A stretch of 64,000 nt of DNA from Clostridiaceae bacterium (GTDB taxonomy: Bacteria > Bacillota > Clostridia > SK-Y3): contig JAAYHJ010000050.1 in NCBI GenBank assembly GCA_012735465.1, positions 1 to 64,000 on the forward strand, given 5' to 3'. Shown in pieces: positions 26,984-37,253 of the stretch (positions are counted from its first letter, which is position 1; every line of letters starts with the position of its first letter). The notes beneath the pieces are model-generated. The model saw nothing but the letters and a program-made list of their open reading frames with translations. It made no database searches and was not told where the DNA came from. The translations under genes and the position numbers were made by a program.

Positions 26984-27685
26984 CTATGCCATTAAATAGA
27001 ATACTTGGTCAGAAAAACTGATGTTTTCCGTATTCCAATCCCTTGACGGACAATCTATTATTTCATACGGGATTCTTAAATCATTAACAAATTGGTTAAA
27101 GTCTTCATCAAACCAGGGAGGAGTCCATGCACCCGACCTGCATATATGAACTGCTGATACTTTTATTTTTTTATCCAGATCATCAAAAGATGGATAGTGT
27201 ATGTTGAAAATACTGTTTATGGTTTTAAAGTATTCCGGTTTTTCAATGGTATAGGGGCTGTAAATGATATTTGCTTCGGTAATTAATTTATCTTTTAATA
27301 GCTTACCAAGCCAGTTGGCGCAATTGACCTCAAAATTTAGAGAAGAAAGTCCGCTGTAACCTAGATCGGCATGGGAGTCGAAAATATATACTGTATTACA
27401 TCCCTGGTCTTTTGCTATATCATAGGATAAAGCATGGGAATCGGATACATAGGCTTTGATACCTTCTTCGAATATAAAATGCTTTTTTATTTTATCCCAG
27501 AAGGTTCTAACTTCTGAAGAAAGCTGGAAAGATTTTTGAATATCCATTCCCCGTGCCTTTGCCTGGATATAACGCTTGTACCAAAGATTTAACATGTTAT
27601 TGGTGTTTTCTATATATGAACCCCAATTTTCTTTTTGTGTATAAATAAAATAATCCCAATCTATTGATAATAAGCACTTATCCAT
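26984..27685 (-). CDS. Arginase/UPF0489-like protein, function unknown
   Basis: 233 residues. The start LLSIDWDYF and the segments KAYVSDSHALSY and YIFDSHADLGY have the D-x-H-x-D look of the arginase/deacetylase-like fold and of UPF0489 proteins. The catalytic role is not known to me. ATG at 27685 has GGGGG 8 bases upstream; a longer frame would run back into groEL and is not credible. The groESL terminator lies between the two genes, so it may be expressed separately or by read-through. Confidence 0.6.
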   Translation of the reverse strand: MDKCLLSIDWDYFIYTQKENWGSYIENTNNMLNLWYKRYIQAKARGMDIQKSFQLSSEVRTFWDKIKKHFIFEEGIKAYVSDSHALSYDIAKDQGCNTVYIFDSHADLGYSGLSSLNFEVNCANWLGKLLKDKLITEANIIYSPYTIEKPEYFKTINSIFNIHYPSFDDLDKKIKVSAVHICRSGAWTPPWFDEDFNQFVNDLRIPYEIIDCPSRDWNTENISFSDQVFYLMA

Positions 27686-27723
27686 TGCATAGACCCCCAA
27701 AAATGGAAGTACAGAATTACAAC

Positions 27724-27755
27724 AATGGCTGTGGGATTTAAATTCCACAGCCATT
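27724..27755 (-). terminator. Terminator after groEL
   Basis: AATGGCTGTGG (27724-27734) and CCACAGCCATT (27745-27755) pair perfectly over 11 bp, 6 bases after the groEL stop on the minus strand. The tail is moderately T-rich. Confidence 0.75.
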
Positions 27756-27761
27756 AGTATC

Positions 27762-29697
<1,936 letters not shown>

Positions 29698-29721
29698 AAT
29701 GCTCAGCTCCTTTTCTATGGT

Positions 29722-29727
29722 ATTATA
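29722..29727 (-). promoter_or_regulatory. -10 box upstream of groES
   Basis: A perfect TATAAT on the minus strand, 25 bases before the groES ATG. The -35 region is poor (CTGTTA-like). It would give a very short leader without a CIRCE element. Confidence 0.3.
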
Positions 29728-29762
29728 TGCAGACTCTTTATTTTAACAGTTTAATCAGCAAG

Positions 29763-30335
29763 TCAAGTCTTGAATATGTGAAGCGGAATACTGATACGAA
29801 CGCGAGATTTTATATGCTTCATGAAGCCGGTTTTTGAAAGGATAACTATTGCTGCATCGGCCAAAAGACCTCCAAGAAGGATGTGCGACATGAATACTTT
29901 CATACCTTCATCTGCAATTTTTACGTGTTGCAGTACTATTGGATGCAGCTTGTAAATCACAAAGTATCCAAGCAATCCCCATGCCAGGGAAAACTTTAAG
30001 CAGATTCGGCCCTTTAAATTGCAAAATTCATTGCTGTAATCCCAGGCTTTCACATTGAATAATGTTTCCAATATGTACCCTGTCATATATTCTAAAATTG
30101 TGGTTAATAGCATGATGGAAACTATATTGGCTAACGGAAGATTGGATTTAAACTTTGAACTAATAAGCAGGATTAAAAGTATTCCAAAACCATAGACAGG
30201 GCAGAGGGGCCCTAATAAGAAACCGCGGTTTATAAACCTTCTTTCCTTGTACCAGGCATATGCAACCTCAAGCAACCAGCCTGAAAAAGAGTAAAACATA
30301 AAATAAATGACCAGGTCATAAAAATTGTCATACAT
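29763..30335 (-). CDS. CmpB-type membrane protein (putative ABC transporter permease)
   Basis: 190 residues with five or so hydrophobic segments. The sequence (SFSGWLLEVAYAWYKERRFINRGFLLGP; EYMTGYILETLFNVKAWDYS) matches the family labelled putative ABC transporter permease (ABC_trans_CmpB), whose function is not well defined. GGGGGG precedes the ATG. It lies between a CIRCE operator with a sigma-A promoter (about 90-150 bases upstream) and groES, so it appears to be the first gene of the HrcA-controlled chaperonin unit. No ATPase partner is adjacent. Confidence 0.8.
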   Translation of the reverse strand: MYDNFYDLVIYFMFYSFSGWLLEVAYAWYKERRFINRGFLLGPLCPVYGFGILLILLISSKFKSNLPLANIVSIMLLTTILEYMTGYILETLFNVKAWDYSNEFCNLKGRICLKFSLAWGLLGYFVIYKLHPIVLQHVKIADEGMKVFMSHILLGGLLADAAIVILSKTGFMKHIKSRVRISIPLHIFKT

Positions 30336-30422
30336 TTTGATGCCCCCCTTTATTATCTATATAAAAGGCTACATTGGTAACTAAAGGCAGGGTTTTACTG
30401 TTAAGCAGAATTTTTTTTTGAA

Positions 30423-30449
30423 TTGGCACTCACCTGAATAGAGTGCTAA
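30423..30449 (-). promoter_or_regulatory. CIRCE element (HrcA operator)
   Basis: TTGGCACTC (30423-30431), 9-base spacer, GAGTGCTAA (30441-30449). This matches the CIRCE consensus TTAGCACTC-N9-GAGTGCTAA with one change. It sits directly after the predicted start point of the minus-strand promoter at 30458-30485, the classical arrangement for HrcA repression. Confidence 0.95.
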
Positions 30450-30457
30450 CAATTATT

Positions 30458-30485
30458 ATTTTATCCTTCTGTATACCAAAGTCAA
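30458..30485 (-). promoter_or_regulatory. Sigma-A promoter of the CmpB-groESL unit
   Basis: On the minus strand TTGACT (30485-30480), 16 bases, TAAAAT (30463-30458). The start point would fall near 30451, immediately before CIRCE. The leader to the first ATG is ~115 bases. Confidence 0.75.
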
Positions 30486-30611
30486 TTTATGAAAAAATTC
30501 ATTTTTGCTGACTTATTAGGATTAATGATTATTTGTTACAAATATACTTAAAATAAGCTGACTTTTTCTAAGATTCTCCCATTATCTCATGAATTCAAGG
30601 AGTAGGATAAA

Positions 30612-30638
30612 ATGGGAAAATTATATCCTTATAAGTAA
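30612..30638 (+). CDS. Possible short leader ORF before the GH95 gene
   Basis: AAGGAG (30597-30602) is followed after 9 bases by an ATG and eight codons encoding MGKLYPYK, then TAA. It lies ~190 bases before the GH95 start. A leader peptide is possible; so is chance. No attenuator hairpin is evident after it. Confidence 0.2.
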   Translation: MGKLYPYK

Positions 30639-30827
30639 TAGTTGAAATTAATTACATAATGTAGTAATATAAATCTAGATTTTATATTAAATTTCATTGC
30701 AGAAGGGTTGGTGATAATAAATCATACTCCTGTGCTTTTAAATTCAGTCAGTTTTGACATAAAGGTTTTTAAAGATTTATCTAGCCTGGCAGCAAAGGAA
30801 AATAAAAAAGCAAAGGAAGGGTGTGAA

Positions 30828-33800
30828 ATGAGGATTAATAAAAAATTTATTATGAAAGTTTGTGCTTTTTTATTAGTGTTTACAATGTTAATTGGAGTTA
30901 ATTTCCCAATTACCGGTTTAGAAGCGTTTGCTGCTTCAAATGATGTTGCCTCTTCGGAAAACATTTTTTCTTCGGATGATGATCTTATACTAAAGTATAA
31001 CACTATGGCCGGAACCAATTTTTCGGGTAATGCCTACGATATAAATGAATCCTTTTATAAAGCACTACCTATTGGAAACGGCCGTATTGGGGCTGCGGTA
31101 TACGGTAATTATCCGGATGAAAGAATTGATTTGAACGAAGCCACTTTTTGGAGCGGCGGACCGAGCAACAATAATAAACAGGGAGCCGCAAATTATCTGG
31201 CGCAGGCGCAAAGCCTTACGCTTCAAGGGAGATACAAGGAAGCGGATGAGCTAATCAGAAATAATATGATCGGCGGCGGAGAAGCAAGGTACCTGCCGAT
31301 TGGTAGTCTAAAATTGGCGTTTGGCCACACTTCTGTTTCTAATTATTCAAGACAGCTGGATATGAATACCGGCGTTGTTTCCTGTGATTACACCTACAAT
31401 GGAGTCAATTATCACCGTGAGTCTTTTGTCAGTTATCCCGATCAAGTTTTGGTAACCAGAATAACGGCAAGTGCACCCGGGGCCGTGTCCTTTACCGCCA
31501 CTTATGAATGTCCCCTGTCAGGTCAATATACCGTTTCCACGTCGGGTTCGGATACCCTGGTCATGAACGGACATGGGGATTCCGATCCAGGTGTGGGTTA
31601 TGCGCTGAGATTTTCAACTCGTTCCAAGATTATTAATACAAATGGAACCGTCTCAGCCGGCACCAACAGCATAACCGTTACCAATGCGGATTCGGTGATT
31701 ATTCTTACCTCTATTCGTACTAATTTTGTAGATTACAAAACCGTGAACGGGGACGAGCAAGGAAAAGCCATTGACGATATTAACAATGCTTCGACAAAAT
31801 CCTATACAACCTTGTACAACAATCATGTATCAGATTACCAGAATTTATTCAAGAGGGTGGATCTGGACCTGGGCGGTAGCGGCAGTGAGAATGGCAAGCC
31901 TATGGGACAGAGGATTGCAGAATTTAGAACTACTAATGATCCTAAATTGGTAAAAGTGCTTTTCCAATATGGAAGGTACCTGATGATTTGTGCTTCCCGT
32001 GATTCGCAGCCTATGAATTTGCAAGGGATTTGGAATAAGTTCCGTAATCCGCCTTGGGACAGTAAATATACGACAAATATCAATTATGAAATGAACTATT
32101 GGCCGGCTTTTACAACCAACCTGGAAGAATGTTTCAGGCCGTTTGTGGAAAAGGCAAAGTCGCTGCAGGAGCGGGGAAATGAAACTGCCCGTGTTCATTA
32201 TAATATAACCAATGGATGGGTACTGCATCATAATACCGATTTGTGGAACCGGACTGCTCCAATAGACGGCGAATGGGGATTCTGGCCGACCGGTGGAGCT
32301 TGGATTTCCAATATGCTATATGATGCCTATAACTTTAATCAGGATATTGATTATTTGAATGAAATATATCCGGTTATAAGAGGTAGCGCCGACTTTTTAC
32401 AAACCTTGATGCAGCCGGTAAATATTGACGGTCAGGAGTATCTGGTAATCAACCCCAGTACTTCACCGGAAGTTGCAACACCTACTAACAGTGGAGGGCA
32501 AGGCGCGTACTGCTGTTACGGAGTAACCATGGATAATGGAATATGCCGCGAGCTTTTTAAAGATGTCATCAAGGCTTCCAATATCTTAGGTATTGATTCC
32601 TCGTTCAGTTCTGTCCTCCAGTCCAAGGTTTCACAAATTAAACCCAATGCCATTGGAAGATGGGGACAGCTTCAGGAATGGGCCTTTGACTGGGACAGTC
32701 CAAATGAGAAAAACCGCCATATATCTCACCTGTACGAACTTTTCCCGGGGTATGAAATAAGTAAAAGAAAAAATGCTGCTATTGCTAATGCGGCAATAAC
32801 ATCGTTAAATGCCCGGGGAGATGAGGGAACCGGTTGGTCCATAGGCTGGAAAATAAATTGTTGGGCAAGGCTGGAAGACGGTGCCCGTGCCTATAATTTA
32901 ATCAGGCTGTTTATTGCCCCTGCCAGCTCAGGCGGCCGTCTCTATGATAATTTGTGGGATGCACATCCACCGTTCCAGATTGACGGTAACTTTGCATTTA
33001 CTTCCGGAATAGCAGAAATGCTATTGCAGAGCCATGATAATGAAATCAATCTTTTGCCGGCACTGCCTGCTCAGTGGCATACGGGCTATGTAAAGGGACT
33101 TAGAGCCCGCGGTAATTTTACAATTACAGAAATGAATTGGTCCAATGGTGTTTTGGAAAGTGTCAGCATCAAGTCCAATTCCGGTAATGTTTGTAATTTG
33201 CGCTATGGCAATAACACTGTTTCTTTCCCGACGGAAGCAGGAAAAACTTACCGGTTAAATGGTGCTTTGCAATTTATAGGTGAGGAAACTGCTCCCATTT
33301 TATCAAATATAGCATTGAATAAGACCGTCACTGCTTCGGGTGAAGCTGCCGGTGAGGAAGCAGCTAAAGCAGTTGATGGCTCAATTGATACCCGATGGTG
33401 TCATGATGCCGGTATGAGCGGTGAGTGGTTAAAAGTTGACCTCGGCGCCGAGTATGATATAAGCCGTTGGGTAGTAAAACAGGCCGGTTTGGTTGATAAT
33501 ATTAAATATAATGCAAGGGATTTTATACTTCAAAAGAGTGATGACGGAGAAAACTGGGTGGATGTGGATGCGGTTTATGGAAATGTACAAAATATAAGTG
33601 ATCGGAATGTACCAACCTTTAAGGCAAGGTATGTACGGTTGTACATCAATACTGCTACTCAGGATAATTCCGGCGGTGCCAGAATCCAAGAATTTGAGCT
33701 CTGGGGTACAAATGAAGCAGAAAACGGCGTATTAGGTGGTAATGCCCAAATCATTACGGATGAGAAAGCTTCCGGAGGCAAGGCCGTAAGACTTTCTTCC

Positions 33801-36008
33801 AAAGGGGATTCGGTGTCTTTTAACGCTTCCGGTACTGTATCGCATATTGCATTCAGGTATTGTAGCGAAAAGGATACGGTAAAGGTTAGCTTGTATGTAA
33901 ACGATACCTATTCTCAGGATATTTCCCTGGAGGGAAATGGCGTTTCGTCCGGGGAATATGCAGTCCAAACCGTTCCGGTAGATATACCGGCAGGTTCAAG
34001 CTTTAAACTGCAGTTGGACGGCGATGATGGTGCAATTACTATTGATACCATTACATTAATGGATTTAAACAGCAAACTGGCTTTGAAGAAACTAGCTGTA
34101 AATAATGAAGCTCCGACACTTATTGCAGGCAGCACCGCCTATTATAAGGTATTTGCAGAGTACATGGATGGAAGTACGGAAGATGTAACTGATAAAGCAA
34201 CATATGATAATCCGTATCCGGAAATTGCAGAGATAGCAAACGGGGTAATAAAGGCTAAGGAAAAAGGTTCAACCAATGTAACCGTAAGCTTTAAAGGAGT
34301 GCTGGGCGATACCGTAACGGCAAAGATTTCCATAACGGTTACATATCTAAATCCGTATGTTATAAATGAAGCAGAAGCATTTACCCAGCAGTCCGGTGTC
34401 CAGACAGAAAGTTGTTCCGAGGGCGGAGAAAATGTAGGCTTTATCGAAAACGGGGACTGGATAATGTTTAGTGGCGTTGACTTTGGCCCGGGGGCAGAAT
34501 CCCTTGATATTAGGGTAGCATCCGCAACCAACGGCGGAAATATTGAAGTTCGTCTTGACAGCCCTACAGGGCCATTGGTGGGAACCTGTAATGTTACCAA
34601 TACCGGGGGGTGGCAGACCTGGACTACAAAGTCTTGCCAAATCAGCGGTGCAACGGGAGTACATGACTTGTACTTTAGATTTAGCGGCGGCAGTGGTTAC
34701 CTGTTAAATGTTAACTGGTGGAAGTTCAACCCTGTAGAAGTAGCCCCCGGAGTATTTCTAAACAAGACATCCCTTGCAATGAAAACAGGTGATAAGGGTA
34801 TATTAATAGCAACCGTATATCCGCTTGATGCAGAAAATAAAACAGTAATCTTTGAATCGGATAATGAAGAGGTGGCTACCGTAACAGGAGCAGTATTTGA
34901 TGAAGCAACAGGTACCACAAGGGTAACGGTCAATGCAATATCTGAAGGTACGGCAATAATAACTGCTACGCCTGCAAACGGAACCAAAGCAGCGGAATGT
35001 GTGGTTACGGTAACAACGAGACCTCCCGAGACGGTGACGAGATATGAAGCCGAAAGCGGTACGACCATAGGCGGTACGAAAAAAAGCAGCGAAGCAAATG
35101 CCTCCGGCGGTATGGTTGTAGACTTTTTCTCAGACCCGGGTGATGGGTTGATAATTTCCAATGTGGTTGAAGGTTCCAAACTCGTTGTGAGGTATTCGAC
35201 GGAAAATGACCCGGGCAAGCTTGCTTTGTATATTAATGGAGTTTATACCATGGACCTCCTTTTACCAACTACCAGGAGTTATCATACTTTTGCAACGGAA
35301 GTGTTCGATGTATACATCCCGGAAGGAGCAGAAATTAAAATTCAGCTGGATGAAGAGGAGATAGAAACAGGAGCAAATATCGATTATATCGAGATAATAA
35401 AAATAAATGTAACAGGTGTAAAACTTAATACCAACAGCCTTAACCTTATAGTAGGAGAAACCGGACAACTGACTGCAACGGTAATACCGGACAATGCAAC
35501 CAATAAGGCTGTAAAGTTCTCATCCAGCAATACCGGCATAGCAACAGTGGATGATGCAGGTAAGGTGACGGCAGTGGCAGAAGGAACGGCAACAATCACG
35601 GTAACGACAGTGGACGGCAGTCTTACTGCTTCATGTGTAGTGAATGTAACGAAAGAAGCTTCCGAAAGTGGATATATTGTCACCACCATCTTTATGCCGG
35701 CTACCCTGCAGGGCAATAAGCTGATTTCGGCAGATGTTAATGTTGAAAACATCGATGCCCCGGATGATCCTGTACTTGCCATTGTAGCCCTTTATGATGC
35801 AAACAACCGGATGATAAATGTATCTTATATTTCCAAAGTAATTGCCAAAGGAAAGGTTGAAAAGCTTTCTGCAGGATTTATCTTACCCGAGGATATTACA
35901 GGGCATTGTGTCAAGGTATTTGTATGGGATGGAGAAACCCCGGCAACATCAGATGGGCGCCCCTTATCAAATGTTGTTTCATTGTCTGCTACCGAGCCGA
36001 CAAATTAG
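30828..36008 (+). CDS. Secreted multidomain GH95 alpha-L-fucosidase-type glycosidase
   Basis: 1726 residues. Signal peptide ~1-36. GH95 module ~55-825 with family hallmarks ALPIGNGRIGAAVYG, TNINYEMNYWP (N417, N419), GQLQEWAFDW (E617, general acid) and PPFQIDGNF (D719), matching the Asn/Glu/Asp set of characterised 1,2-alpha-L-fucosidases. Then F5/8-type CBM ~828-960, a CBM35-like beta domain ~967-1080, Big_2-like ~1083-1172, CBM6-like ~1178-1302, Big_2 ~1308-1396, CBM35-like ~1403-1525, Big_2 ~1527-1608, and a C-terminal module ~1614-1726 shared with the GH10 xylanase. No dockerin or SLH is seen. It likely removes fucose or galactose from plant glycans such as xyloglucan; the exact sugar is unproven. 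ATG at 30828 follows AAGGAAGGG; the frame is open back to 30708 without a ribosome site or signal peptide. Confidence 0.92.
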   Translation: MRINKKFIMKVCAFLLVFTMLIGVNFPITGLEAFAASNDVASSENIFSSDDDLILKYNTMAGTNFSGNAYDINESFYKALPIGNGRIGAAVYGNYPDERIDLNEATFWSGGPSNNNKQGAANYLAQAQSLTLQGRYKEADELIRNNMIGGGEARYLPIGSLKLAFGHTSVSNYSRQLDMNTGVVSCDYTYNGVNYHRESFVSYPDQVLVTRITASAPGAVSFTATYECPLSGQYTVSTSGSDTLVMNGHGDSDPGVGYALRFSTRSKIINTNGTVSAGTNSITVTNADSVIILTSIRTNFVDYKTVNGDEQGKAIDDINNASTKSYTTLYNNHVSDYQNLFKRVDLDLGGSGSENGKPMGQRIAEFRTTNDPKLVKVLFQYGRYLMICASRDSQPMNLQGIWNKFRNPPWDSKYTTNINYEMNYWPAFTTNLEECFRPFVEKAKSLQERGNETARVHYNITNGWVLHHNTDLWNRTAPIDGEWGFWPTGGAWISNMLYDAYNFNQDIDYLNEIYPVIRGSADFLQTLMQPVNIDGQEYLVINPSTSPEVATPTNSGGQGAYCCYGVTMDNGICRELFKDVIKASNILGIDSSFSSVLQSKVSQIKPNAIGRWGQLQEWAFDWDSPNEKNRHISHLYELFPGYEISKRKNAAIANAAITSLNARGDEGTGWSIGWKINCWARLEDGARAYNLIRLFIAPASSGGRLYDNLWDAHPPFQIDGNFAFTSGIAEMLLQSHDNEINLLPALPAQWHTGYVKGLRARGNFTITEMNWSNGVLESVSIKSNSGNVCNLRYGNNTVSFPTEAGKTYRLNGALQFIGEETAPILSNIALNKTVTASGEAAGEEAAKAVDGSIDTRWCHDAGMSGEWLKVDLGAEYDISRWVVKQAGLVDNIKYNARDFILQKSDDGENWVDVDAVYGNVQNISDRNVPTFKARYVRLYINTATQDNSGGARIQEFELWGTNEAENGVLGGNAQIITDEKASGGKAVRLSSKGDSVSFNASGTVSHIAFRYCSEKDTVKVSLYVNDTYSQDISLEGNGVSSGEYAVQTVPVDIPAGSSFKLQLDGDDGAITIDTITLMDLNSKLALKKLAVNNEAPTLIAGSTAYYKVFAEYMDGSTEDVTDKATYDNPYPEIAEIANGVIKAKEKGSTNVTVSFKGVLGDTVTAKISITVTYLNPYVINEAEAFTQQSGVQTESCSEGGENVGFIENGDWIMFSGVDFGPGAESLDIRVASATNGGNIEVRLDSPTGPLVGTCNVTNTGGWQTWTTKSCQISGATGVHDLYFRFSGGSGYLLNVNWWKFNPVEVAPGVFLNKTSLAMKTGDKGILIATVYPLDAENKTVIFESDNEEVATVTGAVFDEATGTTRVTVNAISEGTAIITATPANGTKAAECVVTVTTRPPETVTRYEAESGTTIGGTKKSSEANASGGMVVDFFSDPGDGLIISNVVEGSKLVVRYSTENDPGKLALYINGVYTMDLLLPTTRSYHTFATEVFDVYIPEGAEIKIQLDEEEIETGANIDYIEIIKINVTGVKLNTNSLNLIVGETGQLTATVIPDNATNKAVKFSSSNTGIATVDDAGKVTAVAEGTATITVTTVDGSLTASCVVNVTKEASESGYIVTTIFMPATLQGNKLISADVNVENIDAPDDPVLAIVALYDANNRMINVSYISKVIAKGKVEKLSAGFILPEDITGHCVKVFVWDGETPATSDGRPLSNVVSLSATEPTN

Positions 36009-36055
36009 TATTTGAGTGATGGGCACAAACTCAATATTATCAACCTGAAATAAAG

Positions 36056-36092
36056 AATCACCCCTACAATATTTATTGTGGGGGTGATTTTT
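36056..36092 (+). terminator. Terminator after the GH95 gene
   Basis: AATCACCCCTACAATA (36056-36071) pairs with the following strand to AATC complement at ~36074-36089, about 16 bp with one G-U pair, then TTTTT. Strong intrinsic terminator. Confidence 0.9.
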
Positions 36093-36097
36093 AATTA

Positions 36098-36167
36098 AAA
36101 CTGTAGATAACCTTGCTTCTGCCTCATCACCGGGCGCATACGTGAAAATTTCCCACTGCTTTTTCAT
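36098..36167 (-). pseudogene. Possible gene remnant (DUF2007-like N-terminus)
   Basis: On the minus strand an ATG at 36167 starts KKQWEIFTYAPGDEAEARL, which resembles the N-terminus of small clostridial proteins of the DUF2007-like sort (W-x-x-x-T-A-x-G-x-x-E-A). After ~23 residues the frame runs into the GH95 terminator and the likeness ends. No ribosome site is present. It may be the stump of a deleted gene; the match is short and from memory. Confidence 0.25.
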
Positions 36168-36222
36168 TGCAGAAACGGTTACACAAAAATTATAGCACAA
36201 AGTGGAAAGGATTTCACCTCAC

Positions 36223-36252
36223 TTGACAAGGCATTACCGGTAATGATATTAT
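36223..36252 (+). promoter_or_regulatory. TTGACA promoter with a 14-bp palindrome in the spacer, before livG
   Basis: TTGACA (36223-36228), 18 bases, TATTAT (36247-36252). The spacer contains the perfect palindrome CATTACCGGTAATG (36232-36245). A dyad between -35 and -10 is the arrangement used by MerR-type activators and by repressors that block polymerase. It points toward livG, 225 bases downstream. Confidence 0.65.
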
Positions 36253-36476
36253 AATTTAGTAAAATTTTAGCAAAAAATACATAAACTGTTTTTTCTGCAA
36301 TAATTGATTTTATCCCGGCAAAGAGGCTGAAGTTGCATCAATGTATGTTCTTGCATTTTTAAACTTTTTTTTTAAGTTAAAATTTTTATAGTTAATAATT
36401 TAACAATTTCCAAAACATAATATGAGGCTGATACGGAAGATTATACACATTAGGTAAAGGGGGGCAATGGAGAGTA

Positions 36477-37253
36477 ATGTCTTTTTTGTTGGAAGTGAAC
36501 GACCTTTCCATTAATTTCAAAGCCCTGAAAGCGGTTAGCGGCTTTTCGGCAAAACTGGAAAGAAACAAGATTTACGGACTTATAGGGACGAATGGCGCTG
36601 GGAAAACGACAGTTATAAACATGCTATCAGGACTACTCAAGCCAGCATCAGGAACAATTATTTTTGATGGAAAGGATATAACAGGCTGCCAGCCTGATAA
36701 GATTGCCCGTATGGGAATTTTAAGAACATATCAGAATCTAAGGTTGTTTAAGAAAATTTCAGCCCTTCAGAATGTAATCATCGGTGCGCAAATCCACAAA
36801 TCCTACAACAATTTAGAGGCAATTGTGGGTTCCAAACGGTTTATTGAAGAAGAAAAGCAAATGGAGCAAAAGGCAATGGAAATGCTGCGTATCATGGGTA
36901 TTGAATCCTATGCAAGGGAACAGGCTGATTCATTGCCCTACGGAGCCCAGAGAAAACTTGAAATTGCGCGTATCCTGGCAGCATCGCCGAAACTATTGCT
37001 TCTTGATGAGCCGGCTGCCGGCATGAATCCCCAGGAAAGCATGGAACTTGTGCAGACTATTAAAAAAATCCAGGAAGAATTCGGTCTTACCATTCTCCTC
37101 ATCGAGCACGATATGAAGGTTGTGATGGGACTCTGCGAATATATTTACGTAATGTCAAGCGGCCAGGTTATTGCAGAGGGTGAACCCAAGGCAATCAGAG
37201 ACGACCCGAAAGTCATTGAGGCATACTTGGGGAGGTCGAGAAAAAATGCTTGA
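36477..37253 (+). CDS. livG: Branched-chain amino acid-type ABC transporter ATPase (LivG)
   Basis: 258 residues. Walker A GTNGAGKTT, the Q-loop region RTYQNLRLF, a signature LPYGAQRKLEIARIL (a degenerate form usual for LivG), Walker B LLLLDEPAAGMNP, and switch His in LIEHDMKVVM. One of two ATPases of a hydrophobic amino acid transporter (HAAT) importer. GGAGAG precedes the ATG. It overlaps livF by 8 bases. Confidence 0.95.
   Translation: MSFLLEVNDLSINFKALKAVSGFSAKLERNKIYGLIGTNGAGKTTVINMLSGLLKPASGTIIFDGKDITGCQPDKIARMGILRTYQNLRLFKKISALQNVIIGAQIHKSYNNLEAIVGSKRFIEEEKQMEQKAMEMLRIMGIESYAREQADSLPYGAQRKLEIARILAASPKLLLLDEPAAGMNPQESMELVQTIKKIQEEFGLTILLIEHDMKVVMGLCEYIYVMSSGQVIAEGEPKAIRDDPKVIEAYLGRSRKNA

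Larger units (their letters stand above)
36009..36476. other. Intergenic region between GH95 and the liv operon
   Basis: 468 bases holding, in order, the GH95 terminator (36056-36092), a possible gene stump on the minus strand (36098-36167), a strong promoter with a palindromic spacer (36223-36252), and a ~220-base AT-rich leader up to livG. Confidence 0.6.

Noticed and set aside
30708-30827. Upstream extension of the GH95 gene
   Set aside because: The signal peptide begins at the ATG at 30828, which has AAGGAAGGG upstream; the extension would bury it.
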